64,000 nucleotides of DNA from Chloroflexota bacterium (GTDB lineage Bacteria; Chloroflexota; Chloroflexia; Chloroflexales; Herpetosiphonaceae): positions 1 through 64,000 of the forward strand of contig JAIUOC010000012.1 in NCBI GenBank assembly GCA_020161265.1, given 5' to 3'. The position numbers and the translations under genes were made by a program. How positions within the stretch are numbered: position 1 is the stretch's first letter; each line of letters opens with the position of its first letter. Below the pieces are notes generated by a model that saw nothing but the letters and a program-made list of their open reading frames with translations, was not told the DNA's origin and searched no databases. This document shows, one piece after another, positions 1 through 9,029 of this stretch.

Positions 1-1075
1 AGCCCAGCGGGTTGCCGATGGCGACCACGAGTTCCATCGGAGAGGCTCGAGCTGCCTCGTCGACGATTACCCAGTCGTAGGGAACGTCCATGATGCCCAA
101 TGCCTGCTTGCCCACACCGACGCATGTCCCGGCTACTATATTGGAGCAGCGCGCGAGGAAAGCCGTGTAGTTGGATCGCGGGCTCCGCAATACTTGAGAG
201 AACTCGGTCGAAAGGCGAGCAATCTGCCCCAAACGCGCACATTTCGCGGGACTGGGCGAGCCGTGCTCATGGGCCAACGCGTCAAGCCTAGACGACATTA
301 GAGCTTCGAGGTCTTCACCCCCCGTGGCCGTGATGTCGAATCGGTTGCATGCGATGTCCAAAAACACCTGCCTAAGGCGCTGTATGTGCTCCTTCGTTGA
401 TATGCCCTCGCCGTCGGTCTCATCCTCGGTGCCGGTAAGCTGATCAATGCGCTGTAGCAGCGACCCCAAGGTGGCGTGCAACTCGGTTGCTGTGTGGACA
501 TAGCCTTGCGGGAGGCCCATGGCGAGGCCCACGGAGCGCACCCGCTCCTTGATCTCCGCATCGAAAGTCTCGCGATACCGCTGGCGCAGTGAATCCTCCT
601 GAATACCGCGAAGTCCTGGCGACACCATCGACTGCAGGCCGACGCGCACCATGGTCGCGTCGAGACTGGAGCCGCGTACCAGACCGAAGACTTTGTCCAT
701 CACATTGTTCACTGCCTCATGCGATTGGCTGACCAGCAGGACGTTACCGGCCAGGCCGCGCGACAGCAGCAGGTGGACAAATGATGCAATAAACTTCGTC
801 TTCCCGGTCCCCGGTGGCCCCTGCAGCAAGGAAAGAGGGCCGAATAAGAGGGCTGTCCGAAGTGCTTCCTCTTGCGAATCATTCAAGTCGTACTCGCCGA
901 GATCGCCGAGTGCGATCCCCTCGCTCTTCCTCGGCATTCGCTTTGTGTCGGGATCAAAGTAGTCGACCAGCGAGGGGATGAGCGCCCCGCCTGCCAAAAC
1001 CCGCTTCATTGCTGCTACCCGCCGCTCGGATGCCACCTTTTCGAAGGTGCCACGGACATGCAGCCTCTGGTCTTG
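1..1075 (-). CDS. Superfamily 1 (Upf1-like) DNA/RNA helicase fragment, open at left edge
   Basis: Read on the minus strand, this stretch encodes an ATPase core typical of AAA_11/AAA_12 superfamily 1 helicases. It has a Walker A motif GPPGTGKT (around 798-822), a motif Ia-like segment LLVSQSHEAVNNV, and a motif II segment VIVDEAAR close to position 60. The frame is still open at base 1, so the later helicase motifs lie outside the window. No separate start codon is needed: the frame is continuous with the dehydrogenase upstream (1076-2821), so the two would be translated as one chimeric protein. GC content and codon choice are visibly richer in G/C here than in the rest of the window. The helicase assignment is secure. 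Whether this is the natural 5' end of the gene is doubtful. Confidence 0.75.
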
Positions 1076-2821
1076 CTTGGGCGAGAAGCGCATGCCTTGC
1101 ATCAAGTCGTGTGAGGTTTTCAACATCTGCTCAAGCTGGTCGAATTGATCGTTTTGGGCAGCCATCATCAACATAAAGATGTTGGCCCCGATGCAGAAAT
1201 CTGAGCCTTGGTTGCCAACAACCATACCTGTCCAGCGATCGTCTTTGAGCAATTCCAAGGCTTTGAAGCCCATTTCGGTGATTTCGCTATCCAGCGCGTT
1301 CATCTTGGAATGGAATTCGAAGCACAACACGCCATCGCCTAAATCGAGCAGGCTGGCTGAATCGTTGCGGGCAACTTCTTTGCCTGCGCTGCGCAACTCG
1401 TCAAGGTCGATTTTCAAGGCTGAGCTTGGCACGGCTTCGTATTCGCCAGTGACTGGGCTATAGGCTTGTTTCGCGCCATCGACCGTTTGATAGAACGAGG
1501 TATGGCCTTTTTCGAGTAATGTCAAAACCCAATCGGCCACCTGAATATCGCGATCTTGCATCAGCTTCACACCATCGGCGAGGCCAATCGCATCCCACAT
1601 TTCAAATGGCCCCATCTCCTTGGCAAAGCCCCAGCGCAAAGCATTATCGACATCGTACAGATGATCGCTAATTTCTGGCACGCGGCGAGCAGCATAAGCC
1701 AACGATGGCAACAAGGTATCGGCAATCAGTTTGCCGCCACGATCTTGGCTTTGGTTGACCAAGAAACGCAAGCGAGCCGCCAAATTGCCTTGCTTTTTGG
1801 CTTGCTTGATGATGGGCAAATCAACTTCTCGTGGGGCGCGATGCTCGCCAGTTTCCCAATCGAGCACCCAAAATTCCTTGCCATTCGCGCCTTTGACAGT
1901 TTTATAGAAACCTTGGCCTGATTTTTGACCGAGCCAGCCCCGTTCTAGCAAGCCTTGGACTGGAGCTGGAGCCAGCAGTGCGTCGCGTGATTCATCGTTG
2001 GGCACGAGATTGTAGAGGTTGTGGGCGACCCCAACCATCACATCAATCCCCACCAAATCGCCAAGCCGGAAGGTTCCCGATTTGGGATTGCCAATCAAGG
2101 TTCCAGTCAAGGCATCAACTTCTTCAATCGTATAGCCGTTATCGACAATATATTTCATGGCATATGCGCCGCCAAATGTGCCGATGCGGTTGGCGATAAA
2201 GTTTGGCGTATCTTTGGCGATCACCACGCCTTTGCCCAAGCGTTCTTGGCCAAAACTGCAAATATAGTCAATAATCGCCTGATCGGTATCTGGCGTTGGA
2301 ATCACTTCGAGCAATTTGAGGTAGCGGGGTGGGTTGAAGAAGTGGGTTCCAAGGAAGTGCTTTTTGAAATCGTCAGAGCGGCCTTCAGCAATTTTGTGAA
2401 TTGGAATCCCGCTGGTGTTCGATGAAATAATGCTGCCAGCTTTGCGAATTTCATCGATGCGGGCCATCAGTTGTTGCTTGGGTTCGAGTTTTTCAACAAT
2501 AACTTCAATCACCCAATCGGCTTCGCTGACAACTGCGAAATCGTCTTCGAGATTGCCAAGTTGCACCAATTCGCCAGCTTTTTTATTCATGAGCGCGGCG
2601 GGGCTGCTCTTGACCACTCGATCCCAGCCAGTTTGCACAATTCGATTGCGCACGGCTTTGCTTTGCAACGAAAGCCCTTTGGCCTCTTCCTCAGGCGTGA
2701 GCGTGCTTGGCACAATATCCAACAACACGGTGCGCACGCCAGCATTGGCTAGATGAGCGGCGATGCCACCACCCATTGTGCCTGAGCCAATTACCACTGC
2801 ACGTTGAATGCGGTACGTCAT
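1076..2821 (-). CDS. FadN/FadB-type 3-hydroxyacyl-CoA dehydrogenase, truncated inside the enoyl-CoA hydratase domain
   Basis: Begins with ATG at 2821 after an AAAGGTGG ribosome site. It has the FadN domain order: an NAD-binding Rossmann domain first (GSGTMGGGIAAHLANAG near residues 10-26), then the 3-hydroxyacyl-CoA dehydrogenase core (SNTSG, THFFNPPR and the helical C-terminal domains), then an enoyl-CoA hydratase/isomerase domain. The role in this family is fatty-acid beta-oxidation: hydration of enoyl-CoA and oxidation of 3-hydroxyacyl-CoA. After about residue 582 (GMRFSPK), where relatives continue with the rest of the hydratase domain (oxyanion-hole glycines and catalytic glutamates), the frame runs without a stop into helicase sequence. 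Full-length relatives are near 790-800 residues, so about 200 residues are missing. It lies downstream of marR in the same direction, an arrangement common for fatty-acid degradation genes. Confidence 0.85.
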
Positions 2822-2869
2822 TGAACCACCTTTCTTTCTGGTTGGAAGCGATTTTTATCAACAATCGGT

Positions 2870-2911
2870 TGTAATCAGCGAGGGTTTTGCAGCGATTAGT
2901 GGCTGATTACA
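2870..2911. repeat. Inverted repeat between marR and the dehydrogenase
   Basis: TGTAATCAGC at 2870-2879 is repeated as its exact complement GCTGATTACA at 2902-2911, with a 22-base spacer. It could be a regulator operator or an intercistronic hairpin just after marR. There is no T-run, so a simple intrinsic terminator is unlikely. Confidence 0.5.
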
Positions 2912-2926
2912 GGTTAGGCAACAGAT

Positions 2927-3346
2927 TTAGAGTTCGATGCGGGCAACTTTGCGTAAACCATCGGTCAATAAATCGACCAATGGATCGCCCAATTGCTCAC
3001 GCATAGCGTTTTCGACCGCATCGCCACGTTGGCGAGCATCGGGCAAGCGTTCGAGGCCATTGCTAGTTAATTGGATGCGGGTTGTGCGCCGATCAGTGGG
3101 GTCGGACATTCGTTCGAGCCAGCCATCACGCTCAAGGCGATCGACGATTGGCGTTAGAGTTGAATTATCGAGATAGGTGCGGTTGGAAAGTTCGCCCATG
3201 GTTGGGGCTTCATCGGGCTTGATCGCAACGAGGACGAAGTATTGAGCGGTGGTCAGCCCCAACGGAGCCAGCACTCGATTGTAGTGGCTGATCAATTGGC
3301 GGGCTACCCGCCCAACTTGAAAACACAAATGATAGTGCGCTTCCAC
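2927..3346 (-). CDS. MarR-family transcriptional regulator
   Basis: 139-residue winged helix-turn-helix protein. It has the MarR layout: an N-terminal dimerisation helix (residues 1-30), a helix-turn-helix with TMGELSNRTYLDNSTLTPIVDRLERDG read across residues 49-75, and the beta-wing DPTDRRTTRIQLT. MarR proteins repress nearby genes and release DNA on binding small ligands. The gene is followed on the same strand by a fatty-acid oxidation dehydrogenase 105 bases away, so it probably controls itself and that gene. Its promoter, with an overlapping palindrome, is seen at 3566-3612. Confidence 0.9.
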   Translation of the reverse strand: MEAHYHLCFQVGRVARQLISHYNRVLAPLGLTTAQYFVLVAIKPDEAPTMGELSNRTYLDNSTLTPIVDRLERDGWLERMSDPTDRRTTRIQLTSNGLERLPDARQRGDAVENAMREQLGDPLVDLLTDGLRKVARIEL

Positions 3347-3393
3347 AATGCTACGTCCTTGTAAGCTTGATGAAGAACAGCGAATCGATTAAT

Positions 3394-3422
3394 TTAACCA
3401 CGAAGGACACGAAGAGCACGAA
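3394..3422. repeat. Dispersed CCACGAAGG-type word repeat
   Basis: Near-tandem copies of a nine-base word (ACCACGAAG, GACACGAAG, AGCACGAA). The same word recurs at 23205-23264, 57361-57460, 59738-59767 and 62301-62336, sometimes in inverted pairs. It lies in the long 5' untranslated region of marR. Confidence 0.75.
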
Positions 3423-3479
3423 TGAGTTCTCAATTCATTATTTGTGCATTGCCCAACGATTTGGCTAATATCCTGCTAA

Positions 3480-3557
3480 GTTAAATCCTAATCCCTAATA
3501 GTTTTTAGGTACTCCGTCCCAATCCCCGACCCCCAACAACCGATCCCCAATCCCTCG
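3480..3557. repeat. Heptamer-like AATCCCC/GACCCCC intergenic repeat
   Basis: A degenerate run of seven-base words such as AATCCCT, CAATCCC and CGACCCC. It matches the style of repeats at 28226-28450, 51248-51282, 57500-57540 and 62196-62402, and resembles the short tandemly repeated heptamers known from filamentous cyanobacteria. Confidence 0.6.
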
Positions 3558-3565
3558 TATACAAA

Positions 3566-3612
3566 TAGTCCGTACACAAACTAACTATACGCACTGCGTT
3601 ATGCTTTGTCAA
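3566..3612 (-). promoter_or_regulatory. marR promoter with adjoining palindromic operator
   Basis: On the minus strand TTGACA (3612-3607) and TATAGT (3589-3584) are separated by 17 bases, an almost ideal sigma-70-type promoter reading toward marR. Directly after the -10 box, 3566-3583 is an imperfect palindrome (TAGT...GTAC...ACTA), placed where a MarR dimer would block transcription. Autoregulation is inferred. Confidence 0.6.
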
Positions 3613-3641
3613 GATTGCGATTTTTGCTACGAAGTCGCTGC

Positions 3642-3670
3642 TTGTGAGAGTGGGGAAAGCTTGGTATGAT
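3642..3670 (+). promoter_or_regulatory. Candidate promoter of the Wadjet operon
   Basis: TTGTGA (3642-3647) and TATGAT (3665-3670) with a 17-base spacer, ending about 50 bases before the jetA start. This is moderate agreement with sigma-70 consensus and the best match in the gap. The rest of the gap 3347-3721 holds word repeats and the divergent marR promoter. Confidence 0.4.
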
Positions 3671-3721
3671 TGAGGCAATCCTCACTTGGTCATGGCATCC
3701 GCCGGAGAAATGCGTGCTACC

Positions 3722-5122
3722 ATGAGTTTGTTCGAGACCGTTCCTACCACCCTTTTTCGCCCATTAGCTAGCCCTGGCGCTGCAATTTACACCCAGGTTT
3801 TGCTAGCGCTGTTTGCTGCCACCAAGCAACAATCGCAACCACTCAGCCGCGAACGGGCATTAAGCTTGGTCGAGCAACAATTAGAGTTACCCAACGCCGA
3901 AGCCCTCACTAGCGATGCTCACGAGGAAGAATCCGAGCTTGAACAGAATAATCATGCTTCGGCGATTTTGCGTTCGCTGCGGGCTTGGGGCTGGCTGCGC
4001 TTCGAGCAACAAAGCGATTATTCTTCAGCGATCATTTTGCCCGATTATGCGTTTCGGCTGTTGCAACTCTTTGAAGACCTTGCAACTAAGCAGCGCCAAC
4101 ATTTACGCGGCATGATTTGTGGCATTCACGATGTGCTCGAAAAAGCCTGCACTGGCGATGCACCCCACGATCGACTCTCGAACGCCTATGAACAGACGCT
4201 TTTTCTGACGCAGGCGCTCAAAGAATTGCAACACAACATTGGTTTGCATATTCAAAAAGTGCTGCAAACTCTCAAAACCAAAGATGTGTTAGAGCATGTG
4301 TTTGGTACATATCGCAAAGATATTGTCGATCAAGCCTATCATCAACTGCGCACATCCGACCATCTTTCGCGCTATCGGCCTGCGATTTTGCAGTTTTTGC
4401 AGAAAATCGAGCGCACCAATTTGTTGGAGTTATCAGCACAACATTTGGTTAGTCGCGGCGAGGCTGCTAGTTTTGAAGTGGCTTATAACCGATTAACTGA
4501 CCAAATTGAGACAATTCGCAGCCATTTCGACCAACTTGATCAATTAATTGGCGTGATCGATCTGCGCCATAGCCAATTTGTCGATTCGGCAGTGCGTAAT
4601 ATTGAGTTATTTTTGAGTGCCAGCACCAGCACCAGCGGCCAACTCCACCGCATTTTGAGCCAAGTCTTGCCCAATCAATCAGCCTACGAGCAAGCCAGCT
4701 CCGAAATTAGCGAAATGCTGAGTATCTACGAATTTCAATTGACCGATCAGCAATCGTTGAGTGCGCCAACTCGCGCCGCCGTGCCATTTGAAATTCAAGC
4801 TGAGAGCTATGCGCCGCTCAGCGAGTCCGAAATTGCGCAAGCGCAGGCCGACACCTTGCGCCAATTGCGCCGTTCAATCAGCCGCGATCGGGTGCGGCGT
4901 TATGCTTTGCAATTGTTGGGTGATGCCGAGCAACGGCGCGGCTCGGAAATCGAACTTGAAGGTGTTGACGATTTATCGTTAATTATCTATTTGCGTTCGT
5001 ATGGTGATGGCTCATTGGGCTACACGGTTGAGCCAATCGACGATGGTGTTTGGGTCGAGCGCGATGGGGTGGGCTTTCGCGATTTCTTGGTGCGGCGGGT
5101 TTCAACGGAGCAACCAGCATGA
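3722..5122 (+). CDS. jetA: Wadjet defence protein JetA (kleisin-like subunit)
   Basis: 466-residue protein. The N-terminus (MSLFETVPTTLF, then LASP) matches the start of the JetA/DUF5716 family, so I chose ATG 3722. A TTG at 3686 and ATGs at 3692 and 3710 are alternatives in the same frame; GGAGA at 3704-3708 serves 3722, with somewhat long spacing. JetA is the kleisin-type subunit that bridges the heads of the JetC SMC dimer in the Wadjet complex, which recognises small circular DNA and cleaves it. An N-terminal winged-helix-like part, a long helical middle and a C-terminal domain can be seen. It overlaps jetB by four bases (ATGA), showing translational coupling in jetABCD. The role is inferred from family and gene order. 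The Wadjet subtype is not firmly assigned here. Confidence 0.85.
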   Translation: MSLFETVPTTLFRPLASPGAAIYTQVLLALFAATKQQSQPLSRERALSLVEQQLELPNAEALTSDAHEEESELEQNNHASAILRSLRAWGWLRFEQQSDYSSAIILPDYAFRLLQLFEDLATKQRQHLRGMICGIHDVLEKACTGDAPHDRLSNAYEQTLFLTQALKELQHNIGLHIQKVLQTLKTKDVLEHVFGTYRKDIVDQAYHQLRTSDHLSRYRPAILQFLQKIERTNLLELSAQHLVSRGEAASFEVAYNRLTDQIETIRSHFDQLDQLIGVIDLRHSQFVDSAVRNIELFLSASTSTSGQLHRILSQVLPNQSAYEQASSEISEMLSIYEFQLTDQQSLSAPTRAAVPFEIQAESYAPLSESEIAQAQADTLRQLRRSISRDRVRRYALQLLGDAEQRRGSEIELEGVDDLSLIIYLRSYGDGSLGYTVEPIDDGVWVERDGVGFRDFLVRRVSTEQPA

Positions 5123-5751
5123 GCTTAGTCAATTTTGCTGAAGAATATAGCCAACTTTCATCAACCGAGCAGCAATTATTTGCCGATAGTGTGCGGCGTT
5201 TGCTCAGCGATGGCCTGATTTGGCGCGAAGATGAGCAGGATCGGCGGATTTTTGCTTGGTTAGTACGCCGCATCGATTTAGTTCGCGATTATTTGGCGGT
5301 CGCAGGCTGGGAATTGCATTACGCCGAAAATTTATATATTTTCCATGTATTTCATCGTGATGGCAGCCATCGCCGCCGCTTTACCCGTGAAACAACCTTA
5401 TGGCTGTTATTGCTACGCTTGATCTACGCCGAACAATATGAGTCGCTTAATCCGAGTCTGACGCGCTATCCAACCACCACCGTCAGCGATGTTTATAGCC
5501 GCTATGGCGAGTTTTTTCCTGGCCAAACGATTCGCAAAAAAGGTGCATTCGATGAGGCTTTACGCCTATTCAATGGGCTAAAACTCGTGCGTGCTCCCAA
5601 TAGTAAAGCGCTGCGTGCCAACGACCCTGATGCGGTGATCGAATTATTGCCAGCGCTTGAGGTGATCGTGCCAGCCAGTGGCATCGCCGCCTTGGCCGAA
5701 CGCCTAGCTGAATATCAACGCCCCAACAGTGCTGACGAGGAGCAAGAATGA
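5119..5751 (+). CDS. jetB: Wadjet defence protein JetB (DUF4194-type KITE-like subunit)
   Basis: 210 residues, starting at ATG 5119, which overlaps the jetA stop and has GGAG at 5107-5110. It has the DUF4194 style: small tandem winged-helix protein with an acidic start, a central segment HRRRFTRETTLWLLLLRLIYAE and a segment ending FDEALRLFNGLKLV. In Wadjet, JetB is the KITE-like partner that binds the JetA kleisin, comparable to MukE/MksE. It is followed by jetC with another ATGA overlap (5748-5751), so all subunits are translationally coupled. Confidence 0.85.
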   Translation: MSLVNFAEEYSQLSSTEQQLFADSVRRLLSDGLIWREDEQDRRIFAWLVRRIDLVRDYLAVAGWELHYAENLYIFHVFHRDGSHRRRFTRETTLWLLLLRLIYAEQYESLNPSLTRYPTTTVSDVYSRYGEFFPGQTIRKKGAFDEALRLFNGLKLVRAPNSKALRANDPDAVIELLPALEVIVPASGIAALAERLAEYQRPNSADEEQE

Positions 5752-8700
5752 TCAAGCTTAGTCGCATTTTTCTGTATCATTGGCATCGCTTCGATTGGCA
5801 TATGTTGGATGTGCAGGATAGTTTATATTTGGCTGGCCACAACGGTTCGGGCAAATCGTCGATTCTTGATGCCTTGCAATTGGTGCTGGTGGCCGATTTG
5901 GGGCGAGTGCGTTTTAACAGTGCCGCCCAAGATCGCTCACAACGCTCGTTGGATAGCTATGTGCGCGGCAAAATTGGCGAGCAACATTGGCTGCGGCCTG
6001 GCGACACGATTGGTTATGTGGTGCTGGAGTGGACTGACGATCTGAAGCATCAAGCCTTTGTCAGCGGGGTTTGCTTGGAAGCTCGCGCCGCGACCCAAAG
6101 CGTTGAAAAAACCTTTTTTATCTTCGATGGCCAATTAAATCCTGATGTATTTATTGAGCAGGGCAAACCACGCACCCGCCGCGAAATCAAAGCGATAGCA
6201 CGCAATCGCTCAACCGCCGAAAGTTTTGATCAAACTGGCGAATATCAAGCGGCCTTGCTCAATCGGCTGGGCGGCTTGAATCAACGCTTTTTCGATTTAT
6301 TTCTGCGAGCCTTGACCTTCCAGCCAATTCGCAATATTCGTGAATTTGTTGAGCAATGGCTGCTGGAGCCAAATTCGTTGGATGTTCACACCTTGCAAAA
6401 TGTGGTTGAACGCTTGCGCGATTTGGAGCGAAAAGCGAAAGATGTGGAAGAACAATTAAAAAGCCTCGGTGCTATTATCAAAACCCAAGAAGAAGCCAAG
6501 CGCTTGCGTGGCCTGCATGGAAAATTTGAAATTCTGGCGGCTCACTACGCCGTGGCGGCAATTCAGCAACAAATTAATCAACAGCAACAACGATTAATCG
6601 ATACTCGCCGAGATTACGAATTGAATCAGACTGATTTAGAACAACAACTTGGCTTACAGCAAAATGCCCAAGTCGCTTGGGATGAAGCTCGATTTCAATT
6701 AAGCCAATCTGATGTTGTGCGGCGTAAAAACCAACTTGCCGCTGAAATTCAGCAATTGCAGCAACAAATTCAAAAAATTAACCAACGTTGGCGACAAGTT
6801 CAAGCCAAATTAACCCAAATTGCTGAATTATTGAATATATTGCAGCCAATTGCTGAGCAAGATTTAGTTAATCTATTGCATCAGCCTGAGCACATTCCCC
6901 AAGCACAGCAGATTGTGCCCTTATTACAACAACAGAGCACGGCGGCTGGTGCTGCTTTGAAATTGCAACTCCAAGCGATGACCCGAACCGACGATAAAAT
7001 CTCACGCTTATTTGAACAAGAAAGCCGCCTAAAACAAGAAATTACGCAGCTTGAGCAATCGAATCGCCAAAATCATTATCCCCAAAATGTGGAAAATGTG
7101 CGTAAGTACTTAAAATCATCATTAAATATTGAACTCTTTTTGCTTTGCGAGCTGTTAGAAATTCCTGATGAACATTGGCAAAATGCGGTTGAGGCAATGC
7201 TTGGTCAACGCCGTTTCAATATTATTGTCGAACCTAAATATTATAGCCAAGCCCTTGATTTGCTCGATCAGTTACGCGAAAAAGAACGGATCTTTGATGT
7301 TGGTTTAGTTGATTTACAACAAGCTAGTGCTGAAGCTCGTCCAGCACGACCATTATCATTGGCGACCAAAGTCAAAGCCAAAACTGGCTTGATCGATAAA
7401 TATATTGCGGCAATTTTAGGTGATATTATCACTTGTCAGCATGTGCAAGATTTGCGTCAGCATCGCCGCGCAATTACTGCTGAAGTGATGGTTTATCAAG
7501 AATGGACAGCGCGTTCAATTGATCCACGGAAATTTCAGCCTTGGTTTATTGGTGAACGCGCCCAACGTTCGCAGATTGAAAGCCGTCGTCAGCAATTAAC
7601 CGAAATCCAAGCCGAATTGGCGATATTACGCCCAGAACAACAACGCCAACGCCAATATTATGATCAACTGGAAAAATTACAACAACTTTTATTAGGCTTA
7701 GATTCGTATTTTGAGGAAGAACTTGATTCAAGCGAATTACAAACGACACTGCTTGAATTGCAACGTGAACATGACAGCATTGATACTAGCGGCGTGGCGG
7801 CACTTGAAGCTGAAGTTAAACGTTTACAGATAATTTATGAACAATATACTTTGAATATTCGCCGTTTAGAGCGAATTATTGGTACACTCAATAATCAAAT
7901 TACTCAGATCGAACAACACATTCAGCAGGATCAACATCAATTATTAAATGCTCAAAGCCTATTTGAGCATACGCAGCAACGTTATCCCGAGCAAATTGAC
8001 GATGCGCTCAACGATTTTCAGCGCGAGAATAATGAACAATCTCAATTTAGCCGGTTGCAAGAAACCGCCGAGCAACAAGGTCGCGGCTATAATACCCGTT
8101 TCAATAATACCCAAGAACAATTACGCGAACAAGTTATTCTCTATAATCGCGATTTTCGAGCGCGTGAACTAGCTGATATCGAGCAAACGAGCTTCCAAGA
8201 AAAACGCGCTGAGCTGGAATCCACTAATTTACCGGATTTTGCACAGAAAATTGCTGAAGCCAAACATGAAACTGAAACTGAGCTACGCGAACATGTTCTG
8301 CATAAATTACGTGAAAATATTGGTCGCGCCAAAGATGAGCTTGATCGAATTAATGATGCTTTGCAAGGCTTAGATTTTAATGGCCAGCGTTATCATTTTC
8401 GCTATGAAATTGCCGATTCGTTGCGTGATTTTTATCAATTGATCGAGCAATCGGCTAATGTTACGAGCGAAATGATTCAGGATAGTGAATTTTATCAGCA
8501 GCACAAAGCCACATTTGATCGCTTCTTTCAATTATTAATTCAGCCTGGCCTAACCGACCAAGAAAAGCTTGAGCAAGCCCAAATTACCGATTATCGGCGC
8601 TACTTGAGCTACGATATTGATGTGATTGAGCGTGACGGCACCCGTTCACGTTTGAGCAAAATTATGGGCCAAACGTCTGGTGGCGAAACCCAAACTCCGT

Positions 8701-9029
8701 TTTATGTGACGATTGCAGCCTCGTTTGTGCAGCTTTATAAAATTAACGAGCGCAGCAAACGCTCAACCATTCGGATTGTAGCCTTCGATGAGGCCTTTTC
8801 CAAAATGGATCAAGATCGGATTGGCTCGACGCTTGATCTGTTTCATCATTTTGGTTTGCAAATTATCACGGCCACGCCGATTGAGCGTTGCGAATATTTA
8901 GTGCCCAAAATGTGTACAACCTTGGTGTTGACTGGCTTGAAAGATCGCCAACAGCGGGTTTTGGTCGAGCCATATCGCAATTATGCAGCTCGTTTAGAGG
9001 CGCTGAATGCTGAATCTGAACAAAACTAG
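5748..9029 (+). CDS. jetC: Wadjet defence protein JetC (SMC-like ATPase)
   Basis: 1093-residue SMC/MukB-type ATPase. Walker A GHNGSGKS lies at residues 30-37. Long Gln/Glu-rich coiled coils flank a hinge region near residues 450-600. The ABC signature TSGGETQ is near residue 976, and Walker B VAFDEAFSKMD follows with Asp/Glu at about 1014-1015. Both head halves needed for ATP-driven loop extrusion are therefore present. In Wadjet, JetC dimers with JetA and JetB extrude plasmid-sized circles and present them to JetD. The gene overlaps jetB by four bases and jetD by 23 bases. All catalytic motifs appear intact, so the system is probably active. Confidence 0.95.
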   Translation: MIKLSRIFLYHWHRFDWHMLDVQDSLYLAGHNGSGKSSILDALQLVLVADLGRVRFNSAAQDRSQRSLDSYVRGKIGEQHWLRPGDTIGYVVLEWTDDLKHQAFVSGVCLEARAATQSVEKTFFIFDGQLNPDVFIEQGKPRTRREIKAIARNRSTAESFDQTGEYQAALLNRLGGLNQRFFDLFLRALTFQPIRNIREFVEQWLLEPNSLDVHTLQNVVERLRDLERKAKDVEEQLKSLGAIIKTQEEAKRLRGLHGKFEILAAHYAVAAIQQQINQQQQRLIDTRRDYELNQTDLEQQLGLQQNAQVAWDEARFQLSQSDVVRRKNQLAAEIQQLQQQIQKINQRWRQVQAKLTQIAELLNILQPIAEQDLVNLLHQPEHIPQAQQIVPLLQQQSTAAGAALKLQLQAMTRTDDKISRLFEQESRLKQEITQLEQSNRQNHYPQNVENVRKYLKSSLNIELFLLCELLEIPDEHWQNAVEAMLGQRRFNIIVEPKYYSQALDLLDQLREKERIFDVGLVDLQQASAEARPARPLSLATKVKAKTGLIDKYIAAILGDIITCQHVQDLRQHRRAITAEVMVYQEWTARSIDPRKFQPWFIGERAQRSQIESRRQQLTEIQAELAILRPEQQRQRQYYDQLEKLQQLLLGLDSYFEEELDSSELQTTLLELQREHDSIDTSGVAALEAEVKRLQIIYEQYTLNIRRLERIIGTLNNQITQIEQHIQQDQHQLLNAQSLFEHTQQRYPEQIDDALNDFQRENNEQSQFSRLQETAEQQGRGYNTRFNNTQEQLREQVILYNRDFRARELADIEQTSFQEKRAELESTNLPDFAQKIAEAKHETETELREHVLHKLRENIGRAKDELDRINDALQGLDFNGQRYHFRYEIADSLRDFYQLIEQSANVTSEMIQDSEFYQQHKATFDRFFQLLIQPGLTDQEKLEQAQITDYRRYLSYDIDVIERDGTRSRLSKIMGQTSGGETQTPFYVTIAASFVQLYKINERSKRSTIRIVAFDEAFSKMDQDRIGSTLDLFHHFGLQIITATPIERCEYLVPKMCTTLVLTGLKDRQQRVLVEPYRNYAARLEALNAESEQN

